Assembly: GCF_001570545.1 (NCBI RefSeq)
Contig: NZ_BBXD01000015.1
Span: 62,001 to 126,000, forward strand
DNA: 64,000 nt
Direction: 5' to 3'
DNA from: Herbidospora mongoliensis
Lineage (GTDB): Bacteria; Actinomycetota; Actinomycetes; Streptosporangiales; Streptosporangiaceae
A program made the position numbers and the translations under genes. The notes below the pieces were generated by a model. It searched no databases. It was given only the letters and a program-made list of their open reading frames with translations, and had not been told where the DNA came from. Positions 17,819-26,138 of this stretch are shown in pieces (position 1 is the first letter of the stretch; each line of letters starts with the position of its first letter).

Positions 17819-18937
17819 ATGGGGCTTGAGACCAAGCCGCTCGTGACTCTGCACGAGACGGCCTCCTTCGACCTGGCCGATTTCCCCGTCCCGACCGGGC
17901 GCGAGGAACAGTGGAGGTTCACGCCGCTGTCGCGGCTGAAGGGCCTCCACGACGGTTCGGCCGTGAACGACGGCAATGACCGCACCGAGGTACTGACCCC
18001 GTCCGGGGTCTCCTACGAGCTGGTCAGCCGCGATGACACGCGCATCGGCTCGGCCGGCAAGCCCGCCGACCGGGTCGCCGCGCAGGCGTACAACTCGTTC
18101 GAGAAGGCCGGTGTCATCACCGTGCCGAAGGAGTTCGTGCCGGCCGAGCCGATCGTGGTGAACGTCCACGGTCAGGGCGGTACGGTGTTCCGTCACCTGC
18201 TCGTCGACGTGAAGCCGATGGCCGAGGCGTTCGTGGTGCTGAACTACACCGGCACCGGAGCGCAGGCCGCCAACGTCGAGTTCCTCGTGGGCGACGGCGC
18301 CAAGCTGACCGTCGTGTCGAACCAGGACTGGGACCGCGACGCGGTCCAGGTCGTGCAGTACACGACGCTGATCGGCCGCGACGCCACGTTCAAGTCCATC
18401 GTCGTCACCCTCGGGGGAGACGTCGTCCGGATCGCGCCGAGGGTGTCCTACTCGGCTCCCGGTGGCCGGGCCGAGCTGGTCGGGCTCTACTTCGCCGACG
18501 CCGGCCAGCACCTCGAACACCGGTTGCTGATCGACCACAGCGTGCCCAATTGCGCCTCCGACGTCGTCTACAAGGGCGGCCTCCAGGGCGAAGACGCGCA
18601 CACCGTGTGGATCGGCGACGTCATCATCCGCGCCGAGGCCGAGGGCACCGACACCTACGAGCTCAACCGGAACCTGCTGCTGACCGACGGCGCCCGCGCC
18701 GACTCGGTGCCGAACCTGGAGATCCTCACCGGCGAGATCGCCGGCGCGGGGCACGCCTCCGCGTCCGGGCGGCTCGACGACGAGCACATGTTCTACCTGC
18801 AGGCCCGTGGCATCCCCGCCGACGAGGCCCGCAAGCTGATCGTGCACGGCTTCTTCAACGAGCTGATCCAGCGCATCGAAGTACCGGAGATCCAGGAGAA
18901 GGTGCTGGCCGCCGTCGAGGCGGAGCTCGCGCGATGA
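17819..18937 (+). CDS. sufD: Fe-S cluster assembly protein SufD
   Basis: 372 aa, ATG 2 bp after sufB. A SufD N-terminal helical segment (LADFPVPTGREEQWRFTPLSRLKGL) precedes the beta-helix domain; DAVQVVQYTTLIGRDA and the C-terminal DEEHMFYLQARGIP-like region (DDEHMFYLQARGIPADEARKL) are diagnostic. It pairs with SufB and binds SufC. It overlaps the Rieske gene by 4 bp. Confidence 0.95.
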   Translation: MGLETKPLVTLHETASFDLADFPVPTGREEQWRFTPLSRLKGLHDGSAVNDGNDRTEVLTPSGVSYELVSRDDTRIGSAGKPADRVAAQAYNSFEKAGVITVPKEFVPAEPIVVNVHGQGGTVFRHLLVDVKPMAEAFVVLNYTGTGAQAANVEFLVGDGAKLTVVSNQDWDRDAVQVVQYTTLIGRDATFKSIVVTLGGDVVRIAPRVSYSAPGGRAELVGLYFADAGQHLEHRLLIDHSVPNCASDVVYKGGLQGEDAHTVWIGDVIIRAEAEGTDTYELNRNLLLTDGARADSVPNLEILTGEIAGAGHASASGRLDDEHMFYLQARGIPADEARKLIVHGFFNELIQRIEVPEIQEKVLAAVEAELAR

Positions 18938-19251
18938 CGTTCGAAAAGGTTTGCAAGATCGGTGACGTTCCCGACGAGGGCGTCATCGGCGTCGAGGTGG
19001 GCGGCACCCCGGTGGCCCTCGTCCGCGAGGGCTCCGAGGTGTACGCCGTCCACGACGTCTGTTCCCACGCCGAGGTGCGCCTCAGCGAGGGCGAGGTCTA
19101 CGACGGCACGCTGGAATGCTGGCTGCACGGATCGTGTTTCGACATCCGTACCGGCAAGCCGACGGGCCCTCCGGCCACCAGGCCCGTTCCCACATACCGA
19201 GTCAAGATCGAAGGCGACGACGTGTATGTCTCGCTCTCGAAGGAGTCATAA
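18934..19251 (+). CDS. Rieske [2Fe-2S] ferredoxin-like protein in the suf operon
   Basis: 105 aa. Rieske ligands are C-x-H in DVCSHAEVRL and C-x2-H in ECWLHGSCFD. It is the small non-heme-dioxygenase ferredoxin type. ATG overlaps the sufD stop (ATGA) and sufC follows after 1 bp. Such a gene is regularly found inside actinobacterial suf operons, where it may supply electrons or test cluster transfer; its exact job is not established. Confidence 0.93.
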   Translation: MTFEKVCKIGDVPDEGVIGVEVGGTPVALVREGSEVYAVHDVCSHAEVRLSEGEVYDGTLECWLHGSCFDIRTGKPTGPPATRPVPTYRVKIEGDDVYVSLSKES

Positions 19252-19252
19252 C

Positions 19253-19999
19253 GTGTCCACGCTTGAGATCCGCGACCTGCACGTGTCCGTCGGCGACAAG
19301 GAGATCCTCAAGGGGGTCGACCTGGTCGTCCTGGCCGGGAAGACCCACGCCATCATGGGCCCCAACGGGTCCGGCAAGAGCACTCTCGCGTACGCCATCG
19401 CCGGTCACCCCAAATACACGATCACCAGCGGCAGCGTCACCCTCGACGGTGAGGACCTGCTCGACATGACGGTCGACGAGCGCGCCCGCGCCGGGCTGTT
19501 CCTGGCGATGCAGTACCCCGTCGAGATCCCCGGCGTGTCGGTGTCCAACTTCCTGCGCAGCGCCGTCACGGCCGTGTCGGGCGAGGCGCCCAAGCTGCGC
19601 CAGTTCGCCAAGGACCTCAAGGTCGGCATGGACAACCTGGCGATCGACTCCGCCTTCGCGACCCGCAACGTCAACGAGGGGTTCTCCGGCGGCGAGAAGA
19701 AGCGCCACGAGATCCTCCAGCTGGAGCTGCTGAAGCCGAAGGTGGCCGTCCTCGACGAGACCGACTCCGGCCTCGACGTCGACGCGCTGCGCGTGGTCTC
19801 CGAGGGCGTCAACCGGTTCCGCGCCAACGGCGAGACCGGCGTGCTGCTGATCACCCACTACACCCGCATCCTGCGCTACGTGAAGCCCGACTTCGTGCAC
19901 GTCTTCTCGGCCGGCCGCATCGTCGAAGAGGGCGGCCCCGAGCTCGCCGAGAAGCTCGAGAACGAGGGCTACGAGGCCTACACGAAGGTCAGTTCCTGA
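19253..19999 (+). CDS. sufC: SufC ATPase of the Fe-S assembly complex
   Basis: 248 aa, GTG start with AAGGAG (19240-19245). Walker A GPNGSGKST, SufC-type signature FSGGEKKRHEI, Walker B VAVLDETDSGLD and H-loop LLITHYTR. It powers conformational change in SufBCD. The stop TGA overlaps the next ATG by one base. Confidence 0.96.
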   Translation: MSTLEIRDLHVSVGDKEILKGVDLVVLAGKTHAIMGPNGSGKSTLAYAIAGHPKYTITSGSVTLDGEDLLDMTVDERARAGLFLAMQYPVEIPGVSVSNFLRSAVTAVSGEAPKLRQFAKDLKVGMDNLAIDSAFATRNVNEGFSGGEKKRHEILQLELLKPKVAVLDETDSGLDVDALRVVSEGVNRFRANGETGVLLITHYTRILRYVKPDFVHVFSAGRIVEEGGPELAEKLENEGYEAYTKVSS

Positions 20000-21264
20000 T
20001 GTTCGACGTCGATCTCATCAGAAAGGACTTCCCGGTCCTTTCTCGTGAGCTGTCGGGGGGACGCCCGCTCGTCTACCTGGACTCCGGCAACTCCTCGCAG
20101 AAGCCGCTCCAGGTGATCGACACGATGCGCGACCACCTGGCCCATCATTACAGCAACGTCGGCCGCGCCCACCACACGCTGGGCGCGGAGTCGACGGCGG
20201 CCTACGAAGACGCCCGCGACCTGATCGCCGCGTTCGTCGGGGCCCCGTCGCGTGACGAGATCATCTTCACCAAGAACGCCTCAGAGGCGCTCAACCTGGT
20301 CGCGTACGCCTTCGGCAACCCGATCGCCACCGACGAGCGCTTCAGGGTCGGGCCGGGCGACGAGATCGTCATCAGCGAGATGGAGCACCACTCCAACATC
20401 GTGCCGTGGCAGCTCCTCGCCCAGCGCACCGGCGCCACGCTGCGCTGGTTCAAGGTGACCGACGAGGGCCGGCTCGACCTGGGCGACCTCGACGACCTGG
20501 TCAACGAGCGCACCAAGATCGTCTCGATCGTCCACCAGTCCAACGTGCTGGGCACGATCAACTCGGTGTCGCCGATCCTCGCCCGCGCCCGCGAGGTCGG
20601 CGCGCTGATGATGCTCGACGCGTCCCAGTCGGTGCCGCACATGCCGGTCGACGTGACCGAGCTCGACGTCGACTTCGTGGCCTTCACCGGCCACAAGATG
20701 GTCGGCCCCTCGGGCATCGGGGTGCTGTGGGGCCGCCGTGAGCTGCTCGAGGCCATGCCGCCGTTCCTCGGCGGCGGCGAGATGATCGAGGCGGTCTGGA
20801 TGGACCGCTCGACCTACGCGCCCATCCCGCACAAGTTCGAGGCCGGCACCCCGCCGATCGTCGAGGCCATCGGCCTGGGCGCGGCGGTGAAGTACCTGAC
20901 CGGCATCGGCATGGACGACGTGAAGGCCCACGAGAAGACCCTGACCGAATACGCCCTCGGCGCGCTCGGCGAGATCCCCGCGCTGACCTTCATCGGCCCG
21001 CGCACGGCGATCTCGCGCGGGGGCACGATCTCGTTCACCCTGAAGAACCTGTCGGGTGACGACATCCACCCCCACGACGTCGGGCAGGTGCTCGACGACG
21101 CGTTCGGCATCGCCGTGCGGGTCGGCCACCACTGCGCCAGGCCGCTTCACCTGCGGTTCGGCATCCCCGCCACCACTCGTGCGTCGTTGTACCTTTACAA
21201 CACCACGGACGAGATCGACGCCCTGGCGCGGGGGCTCCACCATGTGCAGAAGGTGTTCGGATGA
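19999..21264 (+). CDS. sufS: SufS cysteine desulfurase
   Basis: 421 aa PLP enzyme. The PLP lysine is in FTGHKMVGPSGIGVLWG and the persulfide cysteine in RVGHHCARPLH, the class II (SufS) arrangement. It takes sulfur from cysteine and passes it to SufU, encoded next with a 4-bp overlap. The start follows from the 1-bp overlap with sufC. Confidence 0.96.
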   Translation: MFDVDLIRKDFPVLSRELSGGRPLVYLDSGNSSQKPLQVIDTMRDHLAHHYSNVGRAHHTLGAESTAAYEDARDLIAAFVGAPSRDEIIFTKNASEALNLVAYAFGNPIATDERFRVGPGDEIVISEMEHHSNIVPWQLLAQRTGATLRWFKVTDEGRLDLGDLDDLVNERTKIVSIVHQSNVLGTINSVSPILARAREVGALMMLDASQSVPHMPVDVTELDVDFVAFTGHKMVGPSGIGVLWGRRELLEAMPPFLGGGEMIEAVWMDRSTYAPIPHKFEAGTPPIVEAIGLGAAVKYLTGIGMDDVKAHEKTLTEYALGALGEIPALTFIGPRTAISRGGTISFTLKNLSGDDIHPHDVGQVLDDAFGIAVRVGHHCARPLHLRFGIPATTRASLYLYNTTDEIDALARGLHHVQKVFG

Positions 21265-21692
21265 TCGCTGAGTCGATGTACCAGGAACTGATCCTGGAGC
21301 ACTACAAGCATCCCCAGGGCCGTGGTCTTCGTGACCCGTTCGACGCCGAGGTCCACCACGTCAACCCGACCTGCGGCGATGAGATCACGCTCCGGGTGAA
21401 GGTCGACGAGGGCAAGGTCCTCGACGTCTCCTACGAGGGGCAGGGCTGCTCGATCAGCCAGGCCGCCGCCTCGGTGCTGCACGAACTGGCCACCGGATCG
21501 ACCGTCGAGGAGAGCCTCGGAGTGGTCGACGAGTTCACCCGGCTGATGCAGGGCCGTGGCCAGGTGGAGGCGGACGAGGACGTCCTCGGCGACGCTGTGG
21601 CGTTCGCCGGGGTGGCCAAATACCCCGCACGGGTGAAATGCGCCCTGTTGTCCTGGATGGCGTACAAGGACGCCGTGGTGAGGAGTGCCTGA
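21261..21692 (+). CDS. sufU: SufU sulfurtransferase
   Basis: 143 aa. The three cysteines and Asp that bind zinc are in TCGDEITL, GQGCSISQAAASVL and KCALLSW; the insertion between the second and third Cys is the SufU feature that separates it from IscU. It accepts persulfide sulfur from SufS. ATG overlaps the sufS stop. Confidence 0.95.
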   Translation: MIAESMYQELILEHYKHPQGRGLRDPFDAEVHHVNPTCGDEITLRVKVDEGKVLDVSYEGQGCSISQAAASVLHELATGSTVEESLGVVDEFTRLMQGRGQVEADEDVLGDAVAFAGVAKYPARVKCALLSWMAYKDAVVRSA

Positions 21693-21693
21693 G

Positions 21694-22062
21694 ATGAGCA
21701 AACCGACCGAAACCCCGACGGCCGCCCCCTATGAAGGCGATCTGTCCAATGACGACCTCATGGAAGCTCTCCGTGACGTGGTCGACCCCGAGCTCGGCGT
21801 CAACGTCGTCGACCTCGGCCTGATCTACGGCCTCAACCTCGACCCGGCGGGCGAGGACGAGAAGCCGATCGTGACCATCGACATGACTCTGACCAGCGCC
21901 GCGTGCCCGCTCACCGACGTGATCGAAGACCAGGCGAACTCGGCGCTGGCCGATCTGGTCAGCGGCGTTGTCATCAACTGGGTGTGGCTGCCGCCGTGGG
22001 GTCCTGACAAGATCACCGACGACGGTCGTGACCAATTGAGGATGCTCGGCTTCAACGTGTGA
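21694..22062 (+). CDS. sufT: SufT-like metal-sulfur cluster assembly factor (MIP18/DUF59)
   Basis: 122 aa. The DUF59 core LMEALRDVVDPELGVNVVDLGLIYGL and the conserved Cys in LTSAACPLTD are present. It acts as an auxiliary maturation factor for Fe-S proteins. ATG 21694 has GAGGAG 9 nt upstream; GTG 21685 would overlap that site and the sufU stop. It is the last gene of the operon. Confidence 0.92.
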   Translation: MSKPTETPTAAPYEGDLSNDDLMEALRDVVDPELGVNVVDLGLIYGLNLDPAGEDEKPIVTIDMTLTSAACPLTDVIEDQANSALADLVSGVVINWVWLPPWGPDKITDDGRDQLRMLGFNV

Positions 22063-22376
22063 TCCCCAATGGTGATCCCAGTGACCATCCCGGTGTAAGA
22101 TACGAGGGTTGACTTCAAAGGCCGTCCGTTTTTTGAGGCGGACGGCCGTCTGCCGCGACTGTGAACCGCGGCGACTGCACACTGCTATGCAGTTTCTCGC
22201 GCCACATGATCGGCGCGTTTATCGGGCGGTGCGCAGAGCTGGCACTCGGCACCTTTGGAAGGGGTGCCTTCCCCCGATGCGGCTGATGCCGCCCCGGATT
22301 AACTTGGCTCGTCCTTTCGCAGAAGAGACGCGCCTGCGTGCTGCGGCACGTCCTCTCACCGAAAGGCACGACCAAC
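22063..22376 (+). promoter_or_regulatory. Long intergenic/5' leader region upstream of the DEAD-box helicase
   Basis: No gene is seen in these 314 bp. TAAGAT (22096-22101) is a possible -10 and TTGACT (22109-22114) a possible -35 of a second promoter. Stem GGCCGTCCG/CGGACGGCC (22120-22128 with 22139-22147) holds six T in its loop instead of after it, so it is not a classical terminator. A second hairpin GGCACC/GGTGCC (22248-22253 with 22263-22268) is followed by TTCCCCC. A structured leader of about 200-270 nt would fit cold or RNA-level control of a helicase gene. Confidence 0.4.
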
Positions 22377-24185
22377 GTGACCATGCTCGACCCGACCATG
22401 CCCGCGACCGAGTCCACCGACGAGACCGTCAACGGTTTCGCCGAGCTGGGGCTGCCGCGACCGCTGGTCACCGGGCTTGCCCGCCAGGGCATCAACGCAC
22501 CGTTCCCTATTCAGGAAGCCTGCATCCCTGACATCCTGTCCGGCCACGACGTGCTCGGCCGGGGCCAGACCGGCTCCGGCAAGACGCTCGCGTTCGGGCT
22601 GCCGATGATGACCCGCATCTCGGGCGACCGCGCACTGCCGCGCCGGCCGAAGGCCATCATCCTCGTCCCCACCCGTGAGCTGGCGCTCCAGGTGAACGAC
22701 GCCCTCGAGCCGCTCGGCCGGGGCCTCGGACTGAAGATGAAGACCGTCGTCGGCGGCATGTCGATGGGCCGTCAGATCGAGGCGCTGCGCCGCGGCGTCG
22801 AGGTGATCGTCGCCACCCCGGGTCGTCTGACCGACCTGATCGAGCAGGGCGAGTGCTCCCTCGAAGACGTCGAGGTCAGCATCCTCGACGAGGCCGACCA
22901 CATGTGTGACCTCGGCTTCTTCCCGGTCGTCAGCGCGCTGCTCGACCAGACTCCCAGCAACGGCCAGCGTCTGCTGTTCTCGGCCACCCTCGACGGCGAC
23001 GTCGACCAGCTGGTGCGGCGCTTCCTGGTCAACCCGATCACCCACTCACTCGCGCCGGCCACCTCGTCGGTCGAGACGATGGAGCACCACCTCGTCACGG
23101 TGAGCTGGCAGGACAAGCCCGCCGTCACCGCCGAGATCGCCAACCGCGAAGGCCGCACCATCCTGTTCGTGCGCACCCAGCACGGCGTCGACCGCGTGGT
23201 CAAGCAGCTCGCCCGCGTCGGCGTGAAGGCCGGTGGCCTCCACGGCGGCAAGCGCCAGAACCAGCGCACCCGCATCCTCGGCGAGTTCCGCGAGGGCGGC
23301 ATCATGGTGCTCGTCTGCACCGACGTCGCCGCGCGCGGCATCCACGTCGACGACGTGTCGCTCGTGCTCCACGTCGACCCGCCGGCCGACCACAAGAGCT
23401 ACCTGCACCGTGGTGGCCGTACCGCCCGCGCCGGTGAGAAGGGCAGCGTCCTGACGCTGGTCATGCCCAACGAGCGTCGTGCGACCGACTCCATGGCCCG
23501 TCGTGCCGGCATCGCGCCGTCGCGTCACCGCGTGGTTCCGGGCGCTCCGGTGCTGGCCGACATCGCCGGGGCCCGTGAGCCCAGCGGCGAGTCGATCCCG
23601 GTCTGGGAGCCCGACATCCGCAAGCCGCTGCGCACCCGCAACGGTGGGTCCGGTGGCCGCGACGAGCGTCCGTCCGGTGGCCGTGGCCGTCGTTTCGAGG
23701 GTCGCCGCCGTAACGACGGTGACCGTCCGTTCGCCCAGGACGACCGTCCCCGCTACAACAGCGGTGACAGCACCGACCGTCCGCGTCGCGAGGGCGACGA
23801 CCGTCCCCGCTACAACGGTGGCAACAACACCGACCGCCCGCGCCGCGAGGGCGACGAGCGGCCGCCGCGCCGTGAGTTCGGTCACGCCCCCCGTTTTCAG
23901 GGTGGCGACGCTCCCCGGCACCGTGACGAGCGTCCCCGTTACCAGGGCGACGACCGTCCGCGCCGTGACGCCGCCGCGGCTCCGGCCGCTCCGGCGGCCC
24001 GTGGTCACTTCCGTGACGACCGCGCGCCCCGCGCCGAGCGTCCCGTCCGTGACGACCGCGCCGAGCCCCGCGCCTTTAGTGAGGACCGGCCCCGTGGCAC
24101 CGCGGGCAACCGCGGCCGCACCGGTGGCGGGTTCCGCGGTGGCCGCCCGGCCACCGGTGGCGGCGGCCGGTTCACCGGTCGCTGA
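22377..24185 (+). CDS. DEAD-box ATP-dependent RNA helicase with basic repetitive tail
   Basis: 602 aa. GTG 22377 is preferred because GAAAGG (22361-22366) is 10 nt upstream; ATG 22383 is next. Helicase core residues 15-375: RGQTGSGKT (motif I), VPTRELA, TPGRLTD, LDEADHM, SAT, VCTDVAARGIHVDD and HRGGRTARAG are all intact. From about 415 on the protein is a disordered tail rich in DDRPR, RRxGD and RGG, likely RNA-binding. Roles in ribosome assembly or cold adaptation are typical of this group. Confidence 0.93.
   Translation: MTMLDPTMPATESTDETVNGFAELGLPRPLVTGLARQGINAPFPIQEACIPDILSGHDVLGRGQTGSGKTLAFGLPMMTRISGDRALPRRPKAIILVPTRELALQVNDALEPLGRGLGLKMKTVVGGMSMGRQIEALRRGVEVIVATPGRLTDLIEQGECSLEDVEVSILDEADHMCDLGFFPVVSALLDQTPSNGQRLLFSATLDGDVDQLVRRFLVNPITHSLAPATSSVETMEHHLVTVSWQDKPAVTAEIANREGRTILFVRTQHGVDRVVKQLARVGVKAGGLHGGKRQNQRTRILGEFREGGIMVLVCTDVAARGIHVDDVSLVLHVDPPADHKSYLHRGGRTARAGEKGSVLTLVMPNERRATDSMARRAGIAPSRHRVVPGAPVLADIAGAREPSGESIPVWEPDIRKPLRTRNGGSGGRDERPSGGRGRRFEGRRRNDGDRPFAQDDRPRYNSGDSTDRPRREGDDRPRYNGGNNTDRPRREGDERPPRREFGHAPRFQGGDAPRHRDERPRYQGDDRPRRDAAAAPAAPAARGHFRDDRAPRAERPVRDDRAEPRAFSEDRPRGTAGNRGRTGGGFRGGRPATGGGGRFTGR
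23739..23852 (+). repeat. 57-bp tandem repeat (two units) in the helicase tail
   Basis: Units at 23739-23795 and 23796-23852 each encode a 19-residue DDRPRYN-x-G-x-x-TDRPRREG module; a third, decayed unit begins at 23853. It keeps frame, so copy-number change would lengthen or shorten the tail without breaking the gene. Confidence 0.8.
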
Positions 24186-24198
24186 CTAGCCTGAGTAA

Positions 24199-24232
24199 GA
24201 CGCCGGTCCCCGAGTCGGGGGCCGGCGTTTTT
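24199..24232 (+). terminator. Intrinsic terminator of the helicase gene
   Basis: Stem CGCCGG-T-CCCC / GGGG-G-CCGGCG (24201-24211 with 24217-24227, one wobble pair) followed directly by TTTTT. Confidence 0.85.
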
Positions 24233-24264
24233 CGTTTGTCCCGACGTCTCACGGCAGCTCAAAC

Positions 24265-24310
24265 GGCTGTTCCTTCTGATGGAACAGCCCGTGTCACGCC
24301 CTACGTGACA
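24265..24310. promoter_or_regulatory. Two inverted repeats upstream of the MocR-like gene
   Basis: GGCTGTTCC/GGAACAGCC (24265-24273 with 24281-24289) and TGTCACG/CGTGACA (24292-24298 with 24304-24310) are both perfect. They are stacked within 80 bp of the ATG at 24342 and lack T-runs, so they are more likely operators than terminators. Autoregulation by the downstream regulator is a reasonable guess. Confidence 0.45.
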
Positions 24311-24341
24311 GAGACACGCCAAGACGACGGGGACATGAATC

Positions 24342-25691
24342 ATGCGCAACCCACAGGGGCTCCGCGTGCCGATCCACCTGGGCCGCGCCGCCGCAGAACC
24401 CTTACCCGACCAGCTCGCCGGACAGCTCCGCCAGGCCATCGACTCGGGACAGCTCGCGGCGGGGATCCGCATGCCGTCCACGCGGACCATGGCCGTGGCT
24501 CTCAAGATCTCGCGGGGGGTGGCGCTGACCGCGTACCAGATCCTGCACTCCGAGGGGTACGTCACCAGCCGCCACGGCTCCGGCACCTACGTCGCCGCAC
24601 GGGCGCGCCAGGCCGAGCGGGTGCCGCTGCGCCCGGCGGTCCGCCAGAACACGGTCGACCTGCGGCCCGACCAGCCGACCGCCGACGCCTTCCCGCTGGC
24701 CGAGTGGCGGGCGGCCTGGCGCCGGGCCAGCCACCGGGTGCCCAGCGCGTCCGAGCCGCCGCCCGGTGGGCTGCCGGAGCTCCGGTCGGCCATCGCGGCG
24801 CACCTGCGCGACAGCCGGGGGCTGGTGCTCGACCAGCACGAGATCGTGGTGACCACCGGCTGCGAGACGGCGCTCCAGCTCGCCCTGCCGCCGGGCCGCC
24901 CGGTCGTCGGCGTCGAGGACCCGGCGCTGCCACGCCTCAGAGGGGCCCTGACGGGCCACACGGGTCACGTGGTGCCCGTTCCGGTCAGTTCCACCGGCCC
25001 GCAGGTTCCGCCCGGCGTGGACGCTCTGGTGCTCACACCCGACCGGAACGAGCCGTTGGGGTATCGCCTGCCGACCGAGCACCGCAAGGCGCTGGCGGCG
25101 TGGGCGGCCGACCGGGGGACGTACCTCATCGAACCGGCCTTCGACGGGCTGTTCAACACGAGCCTGAACCCGTATCCGTCGCTGCTGGCCCTGGGCGACC
25201 CGGCCACGACGATCATGGTGGGGTCGTTCCGCGAGCTGCTGACGCCGGGGATGCGGCTGGCGTACCTCGTCGTGCCGCGCCACCTGGCCGAGGGGGTGCG
25301 GGAGCGGGCCTGCGCGGTGCCGGAGACATGCCAGCGGGCCGCCGCCGACCTGCTGACCACGGGCGCGCTCACCCGGCGGGTCGACCGGCTGTCGGCGATC
25401 TTCGCCCGGCGGCGGACGATGGTGCGCCAGGCTCTGGCGGGCGTGCGCCGCGACACCAAGGTCATCGGCACCGAGACCGGCACCACCGCGACGCTGCTGC
25501 TGCCCAGGGCGCTCCCGGCGCCGTCGCTGGCCGAGCAGCTCAGGGCACGCGGGGTCCGGGTGGCGACGCTCGCGTCCTTCCACCATCCGGCCGGGCGGGC
25601 CGGGAACGGCGTCGTGTTCGGCTTCGGCCACGTGGAGGAGCCGGCCCTGCGCCGCGCGCTGCGGATCATGGTCAGAACTCTCTCAATGTGA
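24342..25691 (+). CDS. MocR/PdxR-type GntR regulator with a degenerate aminotransferase domain
   Basis: 449 aa. Residues 15-85 form a GntR winged HTH (PDQLAGQLRQAIDSGQLAAGIRMPSTRTMAV). Residues 100-449 follow the class I aminotransferase fold. The PLP lysine site, normally GSFSK, reads GSFRE (residues 294-298), so the Lys is replaced by Glu298. The NPTG-type motif is RNEPLG and the DDYD motif is EPAFD. The domain therefore cannot form the internal aldimine and may bind another ligand or none. No obvious target operon follows. Confidence 0.85.
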   Translation: MRNPQGLRVPIHLGRAAAEPLPDQLAGQLRQAIDSGQLAAGIRMPSTRTMAVALKISRGVALTAYQILHSEGYVTSRHGSGTYVAARARQAERVPLRPAVRQNTVDLRPDQPTADAFPLAEWRAAWRRASHRVPSASEPPPGGLPELRSAIAAHLRDSRGLVLDQHEIVVTTGCETALQLALPPGRPVVGVEDPALPRLRGALTGHTGHVVPVPVSSTGPQVPPGVDALVLTPDRNEPLGYRLPTEHRKALAAWAADRGTYLIEPAFDGLFNTSLNPYPSLLALGDPATTIMVGSFRELLTPGMRLAYLVVPRHLAEGVRERACAVPETCQRAAADLLTTGALTRRVDRLSAIFARRRTMVRQALAGVRRDTKVIGTETGTTATLLLPRALPAPSLAEQLRARGVRVATLASFHHPAGRAGNGVVFGFGHVEEPALRRALRIMVRTLSM

Positions 25692-25814
25692 GGCCGGGAA
25701 ACCGAGCACCACTGAAGGGCTGGTCAGTCCATGAGAGTGGCCCGGGGGCCGACACGGTCTCGCTGAGTGGACGCTGCCGTGATCCAACCGGTGACCCCCA
25801 TTAGGCTTGGGCGA

Positions 25815-26078
25815 GTGACGACGTTCGATGAGCTCTACGACGTGCTGTCCGAGAAGGCCCGCACCCGTCCCGAAGGGTCGGGGACCGTGAAGGCGCTCGA
25901 CGCCGGGGTCCACTCGATCGGCAAGAAGATCGTCGAGGAGGCCGCCGAGGTCTGGATGGCGGCGGAGTACGAATCGGCAGACCGGACGGCCGAGGAGATC
26001 TCGCAGCTGCTCTACCACCTCCAGGTGCTCATGCTGGCCCGCGGGATCGGGCTCGACGAGGTCTACAAGCATCTTTAG
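25815..26078 (+). CDS. hisE: Phosphoribosyl-ATP pyrophosphatase HisE
   Basis: 87 aa, the normal HisE length. The MazG-like helical fold has [17 protein letters not shown] with the metal-binding Glu residues and [15 protein letters not shown]. It is step 2 of histidine synthesis. GTG 25815 lies 7 nt after TAGGCT (25802-25807), which suggests a leaderless mRNA. hisG follows after 60 bp. Confidence 0.94.
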   Translation: MTTFDELYDVLSEKARTRPEGSGTVKALDAGVHSIGKKIVEEAAEVWMAAEYESADRTAEEISQLLYHLQVLMLARGIGLDEVYKHL

Positions 26079-26095
26079 GGCACCCCCGGGTGCCC
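26078..26095 (+). terminator. Hairpin between hisE and hisG
   Basis: GGGCACC/GGTGCCC stem (26078-26084 with 26089-26095), 4-nt loop, overlapping the hisE stop. It has no T-run, so partial termination or mRNA processing is as likely as full termination. Confidence 0.45.
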
Positions 26096-26138
26096 GGACC
26101 TCGCTCCCGTCAGAGGCCATCCGAAAGGTTCCAAGCGC

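Noticed and set aside
22120-22147. Rho-independent terminator for the suf operon
   Set aside because: The T-run is in the loop and not after the stem, so it does not fit the classical form; kept only as part of a structured leader.
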